NCBI GenBank assembly: GCA_963730395.1
Contig: CAVSSK010000007.1
Coordinates: forward strand, 186,001-250,000
Direction of reading: 5' to 3'
DNA from: Bog-473 sp963730395
GTDB taxonomy: Bacteria > Actinomycetota > Acidimicrobiia > Acidimicrobiales > RAAP-2
DNA: 64,000 nucleotides
In this document: in pieces, positions 35,084 through 43,398 of the stretch
Position numbering within the stretch: position 1 is the stretch's first letter
How the letters are laid out: every line of letters begins with the position of its first letter
Position numbers and translations under genes: made by a program
The notes under the pieces: model-generated
The model's input: the letters and a program-made list of their open reading frames with translations, nothing else
Databases searched by the model: none
What the model was told of the DNA's origin: nothing

Positions 35084-35473
35084 TTAGCGCGCACTCTGGT
35101 CGTCTGGCGACAGACCTAACACGTTTCGGATCGTGTCTGCGGAGAGGTCGGTTTTCGACACGAACTCGATCGAGCGCGCGGTGGGCAACGCCTCTCCCAG
35201 GTCGCCCTCCGGGTAGCTCGAAATTAGGATTACACGTGGGAGGTCTTCGCGTTCCAGCCCTGCGATTTTACGGGCCAGGTTCAACCCGTTCTCCTCGCCG
35301 AGGTGCACGTCGATCAAGACCACGTCAGGATGCAGCTCCGCCGCTCGTTCTACCGCCTCCGCGCTGTTGGCGGCCATTCCGACGACGCTGATCCCCTGCT
35401 GCTCGAGCAAACGGCGAGCCGTCTCGAGGAATTCAGGATTGTCGTCGACGAGTAAGCAGCGGAGCGTCTCCAC
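35084..35473 (-). CDS. Stand-alone response regulator receiver domain
   Basis: A 129-residue single-domain receiver: acidic pair in LLVDDNPEF, phospho-acceptor aspartate in DVVLIDVHLGEENG, Ser/Thr switch in VILISSYPEG, and the lysine in FVSKTDL. There is no output domain, so it likely signals by protein interaction or competes for phosphoryl groups. GTG at 35473 chosen because the reading upstream is made of the tandem repeat. Divergent from the NarL-type regulator. Confidence 0.82.
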   Translation of the reverse strand: METLRCLLVDDNPEFLETARRLLEQQGISVVGMAANSAEAVERAAELHPDVVLIDVHLGEENGLNLARKIAGLEREDLPRVILISSYPEGDLGEALPTARSIEFVSKTDLSADTIRNVLGLSPDDQSAR

Positions 35474-35499
35474 CCACCAAGCATGGCAGTCGAGGCCGC

Positions 35500-35598
35500 C
35501 TGCCGCATTGAAGCTACCGGGAAGCTGCCGCATTGAAGCTACCGGGAAGCTGCCGCATTGAAGCTACCGGGAACTGCCGCATTGAAGCTAGCTGGAAC
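35500..35598. repeat. Four tandem copies of a 25-bp repeat
   Basis: Unit CTGCCGCATTGAAGCTACCG plus GGAAG: copies at 35500-35524, 35525-35549, 35550-35573 (one base shorter) and a diverged copy at 35574-35598. It lies between the divergent response-regulator genes, 27 bp upstream of the receiver gene start. A related single unit is at 46509-46531. Could be iteron-like regulator sites or a dispersed intergenic repeat. Confidence 0.75.
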
Positions 35599-35726
35599 CC
35601 TGAAACGCCGACCACGAACGCGATCGGAACGGAGGCGACAACGAAACGTGGCGGTCGGCGGGAGACGCCAAATGCAAACCCGATTTGGCCAGGGATTTGG
35701 AAGTCATGCCTTGCTAACATTTCAGA

Positions 35727-36383
35727 GTGTCTGCGACGACGCGCGTGGTGGTGTCCGACGACGATGTGCTCCTCCGCGAGGGGATTGCCAGCCTCCTCAC
35801 GAGCCGAGGCTTCGAGGTCGTGGGCCAGGCGGGCGATCCGACGGAGCTGATCGATCAGGTGCGCGACCTGAAACCCGACCTTGTGATCGTCGATATTCGG
35901 ATGCCGCCCACCTTCACAACCGAGGGCCTCAGCGCGGCCCGGATCATCCGCGCGGAACTGCCCGAGATTGCGATTCTGGTCCTCTCGGCCCACGTCGAGG
36001 TCGATCAAGCCACCGATTTGATCAGCAGTGGCCAGCGGAGCGGGTACCTGTTGAAATCACGTATTACAGACGTCGACGAATTCGTCGATACGTTGGGGCG
36101 CATCGTCCGTGGCGGAACCGTCGTTGACGCGGCACTCGTGCAGGAACTCGTTGCAGCGCGCCACGTACATGAGCCGCTCGACCTCTTGTCGCCCCGTGAG
36201 CGTGAGGTGCTTGCACACATGGCACAGGGACGGTCGAACGCCGGCATCGCACACCAGCTTTTCGTGTCAGAGGGAACTGTCGAGAAGCACGTTCGTAGTG
36301 TTTTGCTCAAGCTCGATCTCCCCGAGACCGGGGACGACCACCGACGAGTGCTCGCCGTGCTCGCCTTTCTCGACGCGCGCTGA
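35727..36383 (+). CDS. NarL/LuxR-family response regulator
   Basis: A 218-residue two-domain regulator. Receiver at 1-125, with acidic residues in VVVSDDDVLLREG, acceptor aspartate in DLVIVDIRMPP, T/S in ILVLSAHV and lysine in YLLKSRI. LuxR-type HTH at about 150-215: LSPREREVLAHMAQGRSNAGIAHQLFVSEGTVEKHVRSVLLKL. GTG start. Likely the output of one or both NarL-type kinases in this window. Confidence 0.9.
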   Translation: MSATTRVVVSDDDVLLREGIASLLTSRGFEVVGQAGDPTELIDQVRDLKPDLVIVDIRMPPTFTTEGLSAARIIRAELPEIAILVLSAHVEVDQATDLISSGQRSGYLLKSRITDVDEFVDTLGRIVRGGTVVDAALVQELVAARHVHEPLDLLSPREREVLAHMAQGRSNAGIAHQLFVSEGTVEKHVRSVLLKLDLPETGDDHRRVLAVLAFLDAR

Positions 36384-36461
36384 GGCCACTCCAGCGCGGC
36401 CGAGCCAGGGGCAACCCGGACCCAATGCTCGCGCTCGGTAGTGCCAGCCCCGTTACGTCTC

Positions 36462-37574
36462 TCACGGTGCCGGAGTACCCTCCACCGGCGCATCATGCTC
36501 GGAGTCGCCAATTGGGACCGATCCGAAGCGTCGCCGGTACAGCAGATAGGCAACACCTCCTGCGAGAAGCGGGAACCAGTAAGAGGCCAACCGGTAGGCA
36601 AGGGTTGCCACGACTGCTCGCCCGCCACTGATGCCCGCCAGCACTAACAGGCCGCTCAAGCTTGCCTCGACGATGCCGAGACCTCCCGGGGTGATGGGCA
36701 CCAGCGCGATGATCTGAGCGGCGGCGTAGGCCAGGAGCACTAGCGACGGATTGGGATCGCTGCCCGTGGCGCGGAGCGCGCAGAGAAGGCACAGAAAATC
36801 GAACCCGATGCGGCCCCCGACGAGCAGCACGGCCCGACGCCAATCCCTTCCCAGCACCGACCGGATCTGGTCCCGCTGGCTCAGGAGTCGTTGGTCCAGG
36901 CCAGTGATCTTCTTATGACGTCCCCAGGACTCATTCCAGAGCCATTGCAGGGCCCGCCCGACGATCGCCAGAGGAGGGTCTGTTGCCAAGACCACCACGC
37001 CCCCGACCACGAACAGAGCGAAGCCTGCCAATCCGAGGAGCGCTGCATGCAGCAGTCCGGGCCGCACAGCCGCCCCGCCGGCGATGGCAGGCAGGGCGAA
37101 GATCGGAAGGGCGAGGAGTCCGCCGATCCCAAGCAGCGAGGCGGCCGTCAAGCCACCGGCAGCGGTGTCGGCATTGATCCCGGCGCGGGCCAACATCTTG
37201 AATTGGACTCCGGCGCCGGCGGCATCGCCGCCGGGCAGCACGGCGGTGACGGCGTTGCCCACGAGTCCCGCTGCTACCACCGCGAACCATCCGCGAGTTC
37301 GCAGGACCAGCCGCTGCAGGCCAAAGTTGCAGGTGAACGCGGCCACCTCGGCGGCAAAGGCTCCCACGAGCCAACCAGGCCCCAACGTCGACAACTCGGG
37401 CCACGCCCCGATGACCCGGCTGAGGCTCGGGAACACAACGTAAAGAGCGACCCCTGTGATCAACAGGCCGATCACTCGCGTTGCCAGGCTGATCGCTGGG
37501 CGACGCGAGCCCGGCTCAGGAGGCGGCGTCTTCACCGCTGGCTCTGTGGACTCCTTGGCGTTGCCGTCACTCAT
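36462..37574 (-). CDS. YbhN/UPF0104 family membrane protein (LPG-synthase TM-like)
   Basis: A 370-residue polytopic protein of the lysylphosphatidylglycerol-synthase transmembrane (flippase-like) family: about eight membrane segments, the LPGGDAAGAGVQFKMLARAG segment (about 124-143), and the conserved VPITPGGLGIVEASLSGLL motif near the end. It lacks the soluble aminoacyl-transfer domain. Such proteins are thought to move lipids or lipid-linked sugars across membranes. Confidence 0.82.
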   Translation of the reverse strand: MSDGNAKESTEPAVKTPPPEPGSRRPAISLATRVIGLLITGVALYVVFPSLSRVIGAWPELSTLGPGWLVGAFAAEVAAFTCNFGLQRLVLRTRGWFAVVAAGLVGNAVTAVLPGGDAAGAGVQFKMLARAGINADTAAGGLTAASLLGIGGLLALPIFALPAIAGGAAVRPGLLHAALLGLAGFALFVVGGVVVLATDPPLAIVGRALQWLWNESWGRHKKITGLDQRLLSQRDQIRSVLGRDWRRAVLLVGGRIGFDFLCLLCALRATGSDPNPSLVLLAYAAAQIIALVPITPGGLGIVEASLSGLLVLAGISGGRAVVATLAYRLASYWFPLLAGGVAYLLYRRRFGSVPIGDSEHDAPVEGTPAP

Positions 37575-37635
37575 GGGAAGGCCCTACGGTCGAATCGGGT
37601 ACCTCGGAGTCCTGCGGGGTGGAATGCTCTGTGAC

Positions 37636-38181
37636 TCAGCTCAACGCTTGGGAAAGCGCGTCTCCCGCGTCGTGCGTTCTGGCGGCGAGGACCAGGCTTG
37701 TCACGCCATAGGCAAGGCTGAACAAACCGAAGACCTCGGCCAGTGCGACGGCACCAATGTGGGGTCGGGCGAACAGCACCACGCCTAGGAGAATCGAGAG
37801 AAGCCCACCCAACCCGTAGAGGGCGCGCTCGCCGGCATCCTCGCCTGACTGGAACGCCATGGCCAATTCGATGACGCCTGAAACGATGGCCCAGGCGCCG
37901 ATCCATATCGTCAAGACCCAGGCGGTAATGCCTGGCCAGGCGAGGGCCACCACACCAGCCGCGACGTCAATCAATGCCAGGAAGAGGTGGCCTGCCACCG
38001 GTCCTGCTGAGTCGCTCGAGAAGGCGCGCGCTCCTTGTATGAACGCATCGCCGAACGCCAATATGGCGAAGATGATCACGACGGCGAGGATCGTCACACC
38101 TGGCCAGATGATGGCCGTAATGCCGACCGCCAGAGCCAAGAGACCACGCCAGAGGAACGAGGACGACAGTGAATTGAACAT
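37636..38181 (-). CDS. HdeD-family membrane protein (DUF308)
   Basis: A 181-residue protein with six membrane segments arranged as three hairpins, typical of HdeD: WRGLLALAVGITAIIWPGVTILAVVIIFAILAFGDAFIQG, then ALIDVAAGVVALAWPGITAWVLTIWIGAWAIVSGVIEL, then GGLLSILLGVVLFARPHIGAVALAEVFGLFSLAYG. In E. coli HdeD contributes to acid resistance at high density. The ATG at 38181 starts the first hairpin; upstream reading is unlike the family. Confidence 0.85.
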   Translation of the reverse strand: MFNSLSSSFLWRGLLALAVGITAIIWPGVTILAVVIIFAILAFGDAFIQGARAFSSDSAGPVAGHLFLALIDVAAGVVALAWPGITAWVLTIWIGAWAIVSGVIELAMAFQSGEDAGERALYGLGGLLSILLGVVLFARPHIGAVALAEVFGLFSLAYGVTSLVLAARTHDAGDALSQALS

Positions 38182-38388
38182 TGGAGGCCTTTCTTTTCTC
38201 TTTGCTTGGGGATTCGATACTTGGCTCGTTGACCCAACGGGCGACTCACCGATTCCACTGTGAACCGGTCCGCCTCTTGCAGAATCACGCGTCCGCGTGC
38301 TTGTCCCCAGCTCGCCCGAGCAGTACAACTTTCCGAGAGCAGAGTTCACGAGCTGCCCGTGACGTGACAGAGACGGACGGTTGAAGGC

Positions 38389-38766
38389 ATGAACAAGTGG
38401 TTGACCCAGCGAGCACAGTTGAGAGATCAGCTCGAAGAACTTCTCGCCAGCTTGGGTCCCACCGATACCGACGTTGCCGCCACGTTGGCCGCTTCCGGGG
38501 TGAAGGGATATCCATCCAGCAACCGCGGGAGCGCCATTGCGCGCTATCTGAACGCTGTCGTGGCCTTCGACCACCGGGTTGCAGCCGTCCTTGTGAGCAG
38601 TCACGATGTCAGCATCATGTGCACTCATTGGTGGGTTCCCGACGTGGTAGTCGCGACTCCAGCGAGCGTGCGTCGCTTCATCGTTCGGTTCGACTGCCTG
38701 GATTTCGCCGATCTGTTGGCCCTCCCGGCAGATCCCGGGCAGACCTACCGTTCAGAGTCCGGTTGA
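38389..38766 (+). CDS. Hypothetical protein
   Basis: A 125-residue soluble protein without a recognised family. A helical N-terminus (TQRAQLRDQLEELLASL) and the segment VAATLAASGVKGYPSSNRGSAIARYLNAVVAF are followed by strand-like SHDVSIMCTHWWVPDVVVATPASVRRFIVRFD. A weak GAAGG precedes the ATG. Convergent with the NRAMP gene. Confidence 0.5.
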   Translation: MNKWLTQRAQLRDQLEELLASLGPTDTDVAATLAASGVKGYPSSNRGSAIARYLNAVVAFDHRVAAVLVSSHDVSIMCTHWWVPDVVVATPASVRRFIVRFDCLDFADLLALPADPGQTYRSESG

Positions 38767-38802
38767 CACTCTGTCGGGGTTCTCGATGATCAAGCGGTTG
38801 AT

Positions 38803-40083
38803 TTATCCGAGACCGGTCACGGTCTGCAGGAGCACAATGAATGACAGGATCCCAACCACGGAAACGCATGCGGTGGCAACGACTCGAAAGATCGTTCCGT
38901 TTGCTGCGGCTCCGAGCACCGACTTGCGGTTGGCCAGGATCAACACGTAAGTCAAGAGCAGGGGGGTGATGATCCCATTGAGAACCTGTGCGTTGACGAC
39001 GAGAGAGACCAGATTGCCCGGCGCTAGGGCGATGCCGGCACCCACGACAATTTGAAGGGTGAAGAGCCCGTAAAAGAGCGGGGCTTCTCTGAAGCTTGCC
39101 GATACCGAACGTGTTGTCCCGGTTGCCTCGGCGACGGCGTACGACGTGGACAGCGGCACCACGGAGGCGGCCAGCAGCGACGCTCCGAGCAATCCAGCCG
39201 CGAAGAGCTGCGGAGCAAACCGTCCAACCGCCGGCACGAGGGCCTGAGCCGCCTCTCTGGCGGACTGCAGGGGCCCGGTACCACCGACAGCCGCCGCCGT
39301 GGCGATGATGATGAAGATGCTGACGAGGTCGCTCCAAATGGCTCCGCTCACCGTGTCGATCCGCTCCGACCTGTAGGTGGCTGGCCTGACGCCCTTGTCC
39401 ACCACTGCGGACGCGACGTAGAACTGCATGTAGGGCGTGATAGTCGTGCCGATTAGAGCAACGACGAGAAACAGAAATGCGTGCGTTGCGAGAAAATGCG
39501 GGAGAAAGAGATTGCTCGCCACCTGCTTAATCCCAGGATGGGCCAAGAACGCAGCAATGGGGTAGGCAAGAAACGCCAATCCCAAGATCAGGAACAACCG
39601 CTCTGCCTTCGAATACGAGCCGAGAACTGTCAGCCCCCACACGACGACCGCCGCTATCGGGACGGAGATGTAGACCGAGACTCCGAGGATTTGCATTGCC
39701 GCTCCAACGCCGGCGAACTCGCTGACCGTGAGCCCGGCATTCGCGATGAGAAGGAGCACCATTGCGAGGGTCGTGCTCCGAATCGAGAACTGCTCGCGAA
39801 TCAGCGCGCCCAGGCCTTCGCCTGTGTAGGCACCGAGCCGTGAACACATCTCTTGGACGACAACCAGAGCAACCGTGATCAAGAGCATGACGAAGAGCGT
39901 GCGGTACCCGAACTGAGCACCTGCACTGGCGTAGGTGAGGACGCCGCCGGCGTCGTTCCCCGCGTTGGCGGCGATCAGGCCCGGGCCGAAGATCGCCAGG
40001 ATGGCTACAATGCGAACCAGCCAACGGTGGCGCTTCCATGACTTGCTCACCGAGCGATTCCTCTGCGCCACCGTGCTGCTCAT
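38803..40083 (-). CDS. NRAMP-family metal transporter with altered metal-site motifs
   Basis: A 426-residue, 11-helix-type NRAMP homologue. The TM1 region reads FGPGLIAANAGNDAGGV (32-48), so the canonical DPGN is replaced; in TM6 the usual metal-binding Met of A-x-x-MPH is replaced by GTTITPYMQFY. These are the residues that select Mn and Fe, so the substrate may differ (for example Mg). Its start overlaps the stop of the MgtE_N/PRC gene by 4 bp (ATGA), linking it with a magnesium-transporter-type sensor domain. Confidence 0.85.
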   Translation of the reverse strand: MSSTVAQRNRSVSKSWKRHRWLVRIVAILAIFGPGLIAANAGNDAGGVLTYASAGAQFGYRTLFVMLLITVALVVVQEMCSRLGAYTGEGLGALIREQFSIRSTTLAMVLLLIANAGLTVSEFAGVGAAMQILGVSVYISVPIAAVVVWGLTVLGSYSKAERLFLILGLAFLAYPIAAFLAHPGIKQVASNLFLPHFLATHAFLFLVVALIGTTITPYMQFYVASAVVDKGVRPATYRSERIDTVSGAIWSDLVSIFIIIATAAAVGGTGPLQSAREAAQALVPAVGRFAPQLFAAGLLGASLLAASVVPLSTSYAVAEATGTTRSVSASFREAPLFYGLFTLQIVVGAGIALAPGNLVSLVVNAQVLNGIITPLLLTYVLILANRKSVLGAAANGTIFRVVATACVSVVGILSFIVLLQTVTGLG

Positions 40084-40973
40084 TGCGGCCTCTCAGGGGG
40101 CAACAGCGCCAAGAGTCGGGCCCGGTCGTTGTCGTCGAGTTCGCTCAATAGGGCCTCGAGCTTGACGGGCTCGAGCTCGCGTAGCGCCTGGGCCACCTCC
40201 GACGGCTCGGCAAGTGCTGCGAGTTGCGCCTGCTGGGTGCGGTTGAGGTCCCCCAGGAGCGCTGCGACCTCCTTTGCGCGGAGCCTGTGGAGGTCCGCAG
40301 CCGGTGACGCCAGTTGAACGCTGCTTCCGGTCACGCCGGCCGACGCGGCTGGGCGATTCGGGTCCACGCTGGACGTCTCGTCGAAGCGCGGCACGAACGC
40401 CTGGAGATCGGCCCAATCGATGAAGCGGTCAGGTGTCGGTCTCGCCCAACGCTGCGGGAGTAGCCGACGAAAAAGCCCCCATTGACCGACGTCGATCCCG
40501 GCGAGCTCCCATCCCTTGACCCAGTTGACGAGATAGACGTCAGCGGCGCGGACCACCTGGACTCCGGTCACGTCCACGAGTTGACGGTCGAGGACATCGC
40601 GTGCCAGTGCGACGTCCCCATCGCCCCGAACCGGGGTTCCTACGACGAGCTCCGACGACCGCAGGCGGGCGCCTGTCTGTTCCAAGACGATGTCGCGCAC
40701 AGCGATGAAGGCGTAGCCCTTTCGGGCGTCGGCCAGTATGCCGGTGACGAGGGGATGGGTGGCACCGGTGTCCCACCGGACCACGACGTCGTTCATCCGG
40801 CTCACGGTCGTGCCCTGGGGGTCCCGGATCGGACGTCCGACCAGCTGAGCAAGTGAGATCAGCTGACCCGAGAGCGCTCGACGAACGGCGAGGTGGTCAC
40901 GCACATTCTCTGCGGGCTTCTTCCATTGCCGTGCTGAGGGGCCCTGGGTCCGCTTCCGGCCCGGGAGTCTCAT
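40080..40973 (-). CDS. PRC-barrel plus MgtE-N-like protein coupled to the NRAMP gene
   Basis: A 297-residue soluble protein. Residues about 25-190 contain two PRC-barrel-like parts (LVGRPIRDPQGTTVSRMNDVVVRWD; LDRQLVDVTGVQVVRAADVYLVNW), and the C-terminal 75 residues are MgtE_N-like helices (LHRLRAKEVAALLGDLNRTQQAQLAALAEPSEVAQALRELEPVKLEALLSELDDNDRARLLALL). Probably a cytosolic regulator of the adjacent transporter. ATG at 40973 overlaps the stop of the 118-aa gene upstream; a longer reading to 41078 is Arg-rich and doubtful. Confidence 0.78.
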   Translation of the reverse strand: MRLPGRKRTQGPSARQWKKPAENVRDHLAVRRALSGQLISLAQLVGRPIRDPQGTTVSRMNDVVVRWDTGATHPLVTGILADARKGYAFIAVRDIVLEQTGARLRSSELVVGTPVRGDGDVALARDVLDRQLVDVTGVQVVRAADVYLVNWVKGWELAGIDVGQWGLFRRLLPQRWARPTPDRFIDWADLQAFVPRFDETSSVDPNRPAASAGVTGSSVQLASPAADLHRLRAKEVAALLGDLNRTQQAQLAALAEPSEVAQALRELEPVKLEALLSELDDNDRARLLALLPPERPQ

Positions 40974-41326
40974 GGGAGGCGTTGATGCGGGAGAGCCCCA
41001 ACTGGTTGAGCGCCCCCTGCGCACAGATGCTGACCGTACGTCACCAAAGTCACCGCAGCCTCCCAGCAGGCCTGGCACCGGAACCCCACATACAGCGGAG
41101 TGCCCTCGACCTGGTTCAATTCTTGCTCCGTCATGGGCCTCCCGTCGAACCGCGCCTGAATGTCACTGCGCAGGACGCGTTGACCGAAGCAGTTTCGCTC
41201 GGAGAACCCCCACAGGACGACGTCGTACAGAACGGGGGAGATCAGCTCGGCGTTCCAACTCTGCGGGTGCGGGGATTGGGACCACCGGCACGGAGCAGGC
41301 TCCTGAGGGTTCATTTCTAGGGACAT
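40970..41326 (-). CDS. Small hypothetical protein upstream of the NRAMP pair
   Basis: A 118-residue frame whose TGA overlaps the PRC/MgtE_N start (ATGA), with GGAG 5 nt before its ATG. It contains SWNAELISPVLYDVVLWGFSERNCFGQRVLRSDIQARFDG and a CQAC motif (RCQACWEAA) that could bind metal. No family recognised. The overlap is the main support; much of the frame could still be fortuitous. Confidence 0.4.
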   Translation of the reverse strand: MSLEMNPQEPAPCRWSQSPHPQSWNAELISPVLYDVVLWGFSERNCFGQRVLRSDIQARFDGRPMTEQELNQVEGTPLYVGFRCQACWEAAVTLVTYGQHLCAGGAQPVGALPHQRLP

Positions 41327-41443
41327 CGACGCTCCGGTCTCAAAGTCTGTCTCACACTTTGTTGTTGCTTCGTCGCCCCATCGGACAACACGGGGCGATC
41401 CATCGGCCATCCGCTGGGACCCTGCATGGGGGAAGTCCCGGGA

Positions 41444-41476
41444 GCCCCGCTCCGTGTTTGCCGTACGGAGCGGGGC
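41444..41476. terminator. Terminator-like 12-bp hairpin
   Basis: Perfect inverted repeat GCCCCGCTCCGT (41444-41455) and ACGGAGCGGGGC (41465-41476), with a 9-nt loop. It lies about 45 bp beyond the stop of the first BON gene (-), so it most likely ends that transcript. There is no T-tract, so efficiency is uncertain. Confidence 0.5.
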
Positions 41477-41520
41477 AGGCCCTGAGACCGCCAGACAACA
41501 CCCAGGGAATGGGCGTCGCT

Positions 41521-42177
41521 CTAAAGAACGACGACGAGCCGATTCTCGACGTCAGTAACGCCCGGCGCACGCCAGGCGGTGTCCACTGCCTCCGTCATGG
41601 CGTACCAAGAGCCGACCGTTCCGTCGAGGTAGATCGTGTTGTCGACACCACTGGTGACCACAATGTGAGAGTCGTCGATGATGGCGTGGCGTCGGAACGC
41701 TTTGTTGATGCGGTCAGCGACGTCACTCGGCATGGCGCCCTTCGTGAGCGTAATTTCGTTCGTCACGCCCAAGACACCATCGACCCGGCTCACTGCATGG
41801 TGCGCAGCTTGCCGCTGGTAATGACGGCGGACCTCTCCGCTCAGTGTGACCCAGCCGTCAACAACGGTCACACTGACCGTCCCCTTCGGGACGAATCGGT
41901 CCCGATCCAGCGCATCGACGCAGTTGGCGGCGACATCAGCGTCAGCGATTGCATCGCCGACGAGACCGACCAGCAGCTCATTGTCGACGGACTTCACGCC
42001 GCTGACGCTCCAGGCGTCATCTGTAGCCAGGATGGTGTCGTAGTACGTGTCCACCGCACCAGTGAGCGTGACGTCGCCGTCGTGTGCCTTGACGATGACT
42101 CGACTGTTGTCAAAGAGAGGATCCCAGTCAAGCTCTTCCTGTACGTCGGACTCCAAAATGTTGTTTGGTTTGTGCAT
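41521..42177 (-). CDS. Triple-BON-domain protein, copy 1
   Basis: A 218-residue protein made of three BON domains (about 8-75, 82-150, 155-218), each with the core Val-rich strands, e.g. SRVIVKAHDGDVTLTGAV, GTVSVTVVDGWVTLSGEV, DSHIVVTSGVDNTIYLDGTV. BON domains bind phospholipid or peptidoglycan, often in envelope-stress proteins, but no signal peptide is present. The ATG at 42177 starts MHKPNN, shared by all three paralogues; GGGAG lies just upstream. Confidence 0.85.
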   Translation of the reverse strand: MHKPNNILESDVQEELDWDPLFDNSRVIVKAHDGDVTLTGAVDTYYDTILATDDAWSVSGVKSVDNELLVGLVGDAIADADVAANCVDALDRDRFVPKGTVSVTVVDGWVTLSGEVRRHYQRQAAHHAVSRVDGVLGVTNEITLTKGAMPSDVADRINKAFRRHAIIDDSHIVVTSGVDNTIYLDGTVGSWYAMTEAVDTAWRAPGVTDVENRLVVVL

Positions 42178-42520
42178 TGTCTCCCTTTCGCTTGCAGGTG
42201 TACCCCTATCCTCCGATTTTTGGGGCCTGGTCAACATCACGCGAACGGGTTATTCACTTGAGTGCGCACGAAGCAAACATCGTCAAGCCCGCAAGCATCG
42301 GTGTCCTCGGACCGGGAGTGGCGTGTTGGCCGATCGGCCGGTCAGTAACTCGTCCTGGGCCTTCGCTGCGCTTCCCGAACTCACCGCTCGGAAGGGGAGC
42401 TCCGGTGGCCTGTTCTGAGTCGGGGAACGGAGGCTGTTATCCGCTACAACAGCCAATGGGTGCGTCGACGGTTTCCAACTGGGATACGACTCAGGGTTGA
42501 TATGCAAGCGACAGCGGGTG
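42178..42520. other. Spacer between BON copies 1 and 2, no gene seen
   Basis: About 340 bp with no convincing coding frame. The left end has the Shine-Dalgarno region of BON copy 1 (AAAGGGAG on the minus strand). Probably holds a separate promoter for copy 1, since all three BON copies are separated by 220-350 bp gaps. Confidence 0.35.
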
Positions 42521-43174
42521 TCAAGGAACGATGATCAGCCGGCTTGTCACCTTACGAACGCCCGGTGCCAGGTAAGCCGTCCCCACGGCCTCGTCCATGG
42601 CAAACCGGTCGGGGACGGTGCCGTCCAGACAGATGGTATGACCGCATTTCGTGACCTCGATCAGGGACTCATCAACGATGGCATTGCGCTTAAACGCCAT
42701 TCTGATCCGGTTGACCACATCGCTCGGGATCGGTCCGGAAGTGAGGGTGATGCGATCCGTCAATCCGAGGACCCCATCCACCTGCCGGACGGCGTGTTCG
42801 GCGGCTCTCCGCTGAACGTGGTGGCGGACCTCCCCCCTCAGCGTGACCCAGCCGGCACGGACAGCCACACTCACCGAACCGTGGGGGACGAACCTGTCTC
42901 TGTCCAGGGCGGTCGTGCAATCAGTGGCAACAGTCTCATCGAACGTGGCTTCGCCGAGGCCGCCCACAAATAGCTGATTGTCCACCGTGGTCACTCCTCC
43001 CACGCGCGACGCATCCTCATCTGCCAGCACGGTTTCGTAGAAGGTGGGGACGACTCCGCTGAGGGTCACCTTGCCATCATCGGCGTGCACGACGATGCGG
43101 GTTGCGTCCAAAAGGGGATCCCAGCCGAACTCACCTCTGACATCGATCTCCAGCAGATTGTTCGGCTTATGCAT
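42521..43174 (-). CDS. Triple-BON-domain protein, copy 2
   Basis: A 217-residue paralogue of copies 1 and 3, the most diverged of the set: MHKPNNLLEIDVRGEFGWDPLLDATRIVVHADDGKVTLSGVV in domain 1, GSVSVAVRAGWVTLRGEV in domain 2, ESLIEVTKCGHTICLDGTV in domain 3. Start taken at the MHKPNN ATG (43174) by alignment with its paralogues; the longer upstream frame is not conserved. Cytosolic by sequence. Confidence 0.83.
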   Translation of the reverse strand: MHKPNNLLEIDVRGEFGWDPLLDATRIVVHADDGKVTLSGVVPTFYETVLADEDASRVGGVTTVDNQLFVGGLGEATFDETVATDCTTALDRDRFVPHGSVSVAVRAGWVTLRGEVRHHVQRRAAEHAVRQVDGVLGLTDRITLTSGPIPSDVVNRIRMAFKRNAIVDESLIEVTKCGHTICLDGTVPDRFAMDEAVGTAYLAPGVRKVTSRLIIVP

Positions 43175-43398
43175 TGTGGGCCTCCCGAATGGTTTCGACG
43201 CACCACCTCGGATCGCCCGCAAGCGAATGGATGTGTCGACTCGCAATGGTTGAATGTCCCGAAGCGACGTTGAGAACGTCAATTCGGACGTGACGATTCT
43301 CCGGGAGCGCGACCCATGGCGCCGCACGGGCCGACGCTCACCGGAGGTCGTCAGGCACTCAGGGGGGGACTGGTGCCTCTTGGGAACGATGAGATGTC

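Noticed and set aside
35500..35598. CRISPR array
   Set aside because: Units are contiguous tandem copies without spacers, and no cas genes are present.
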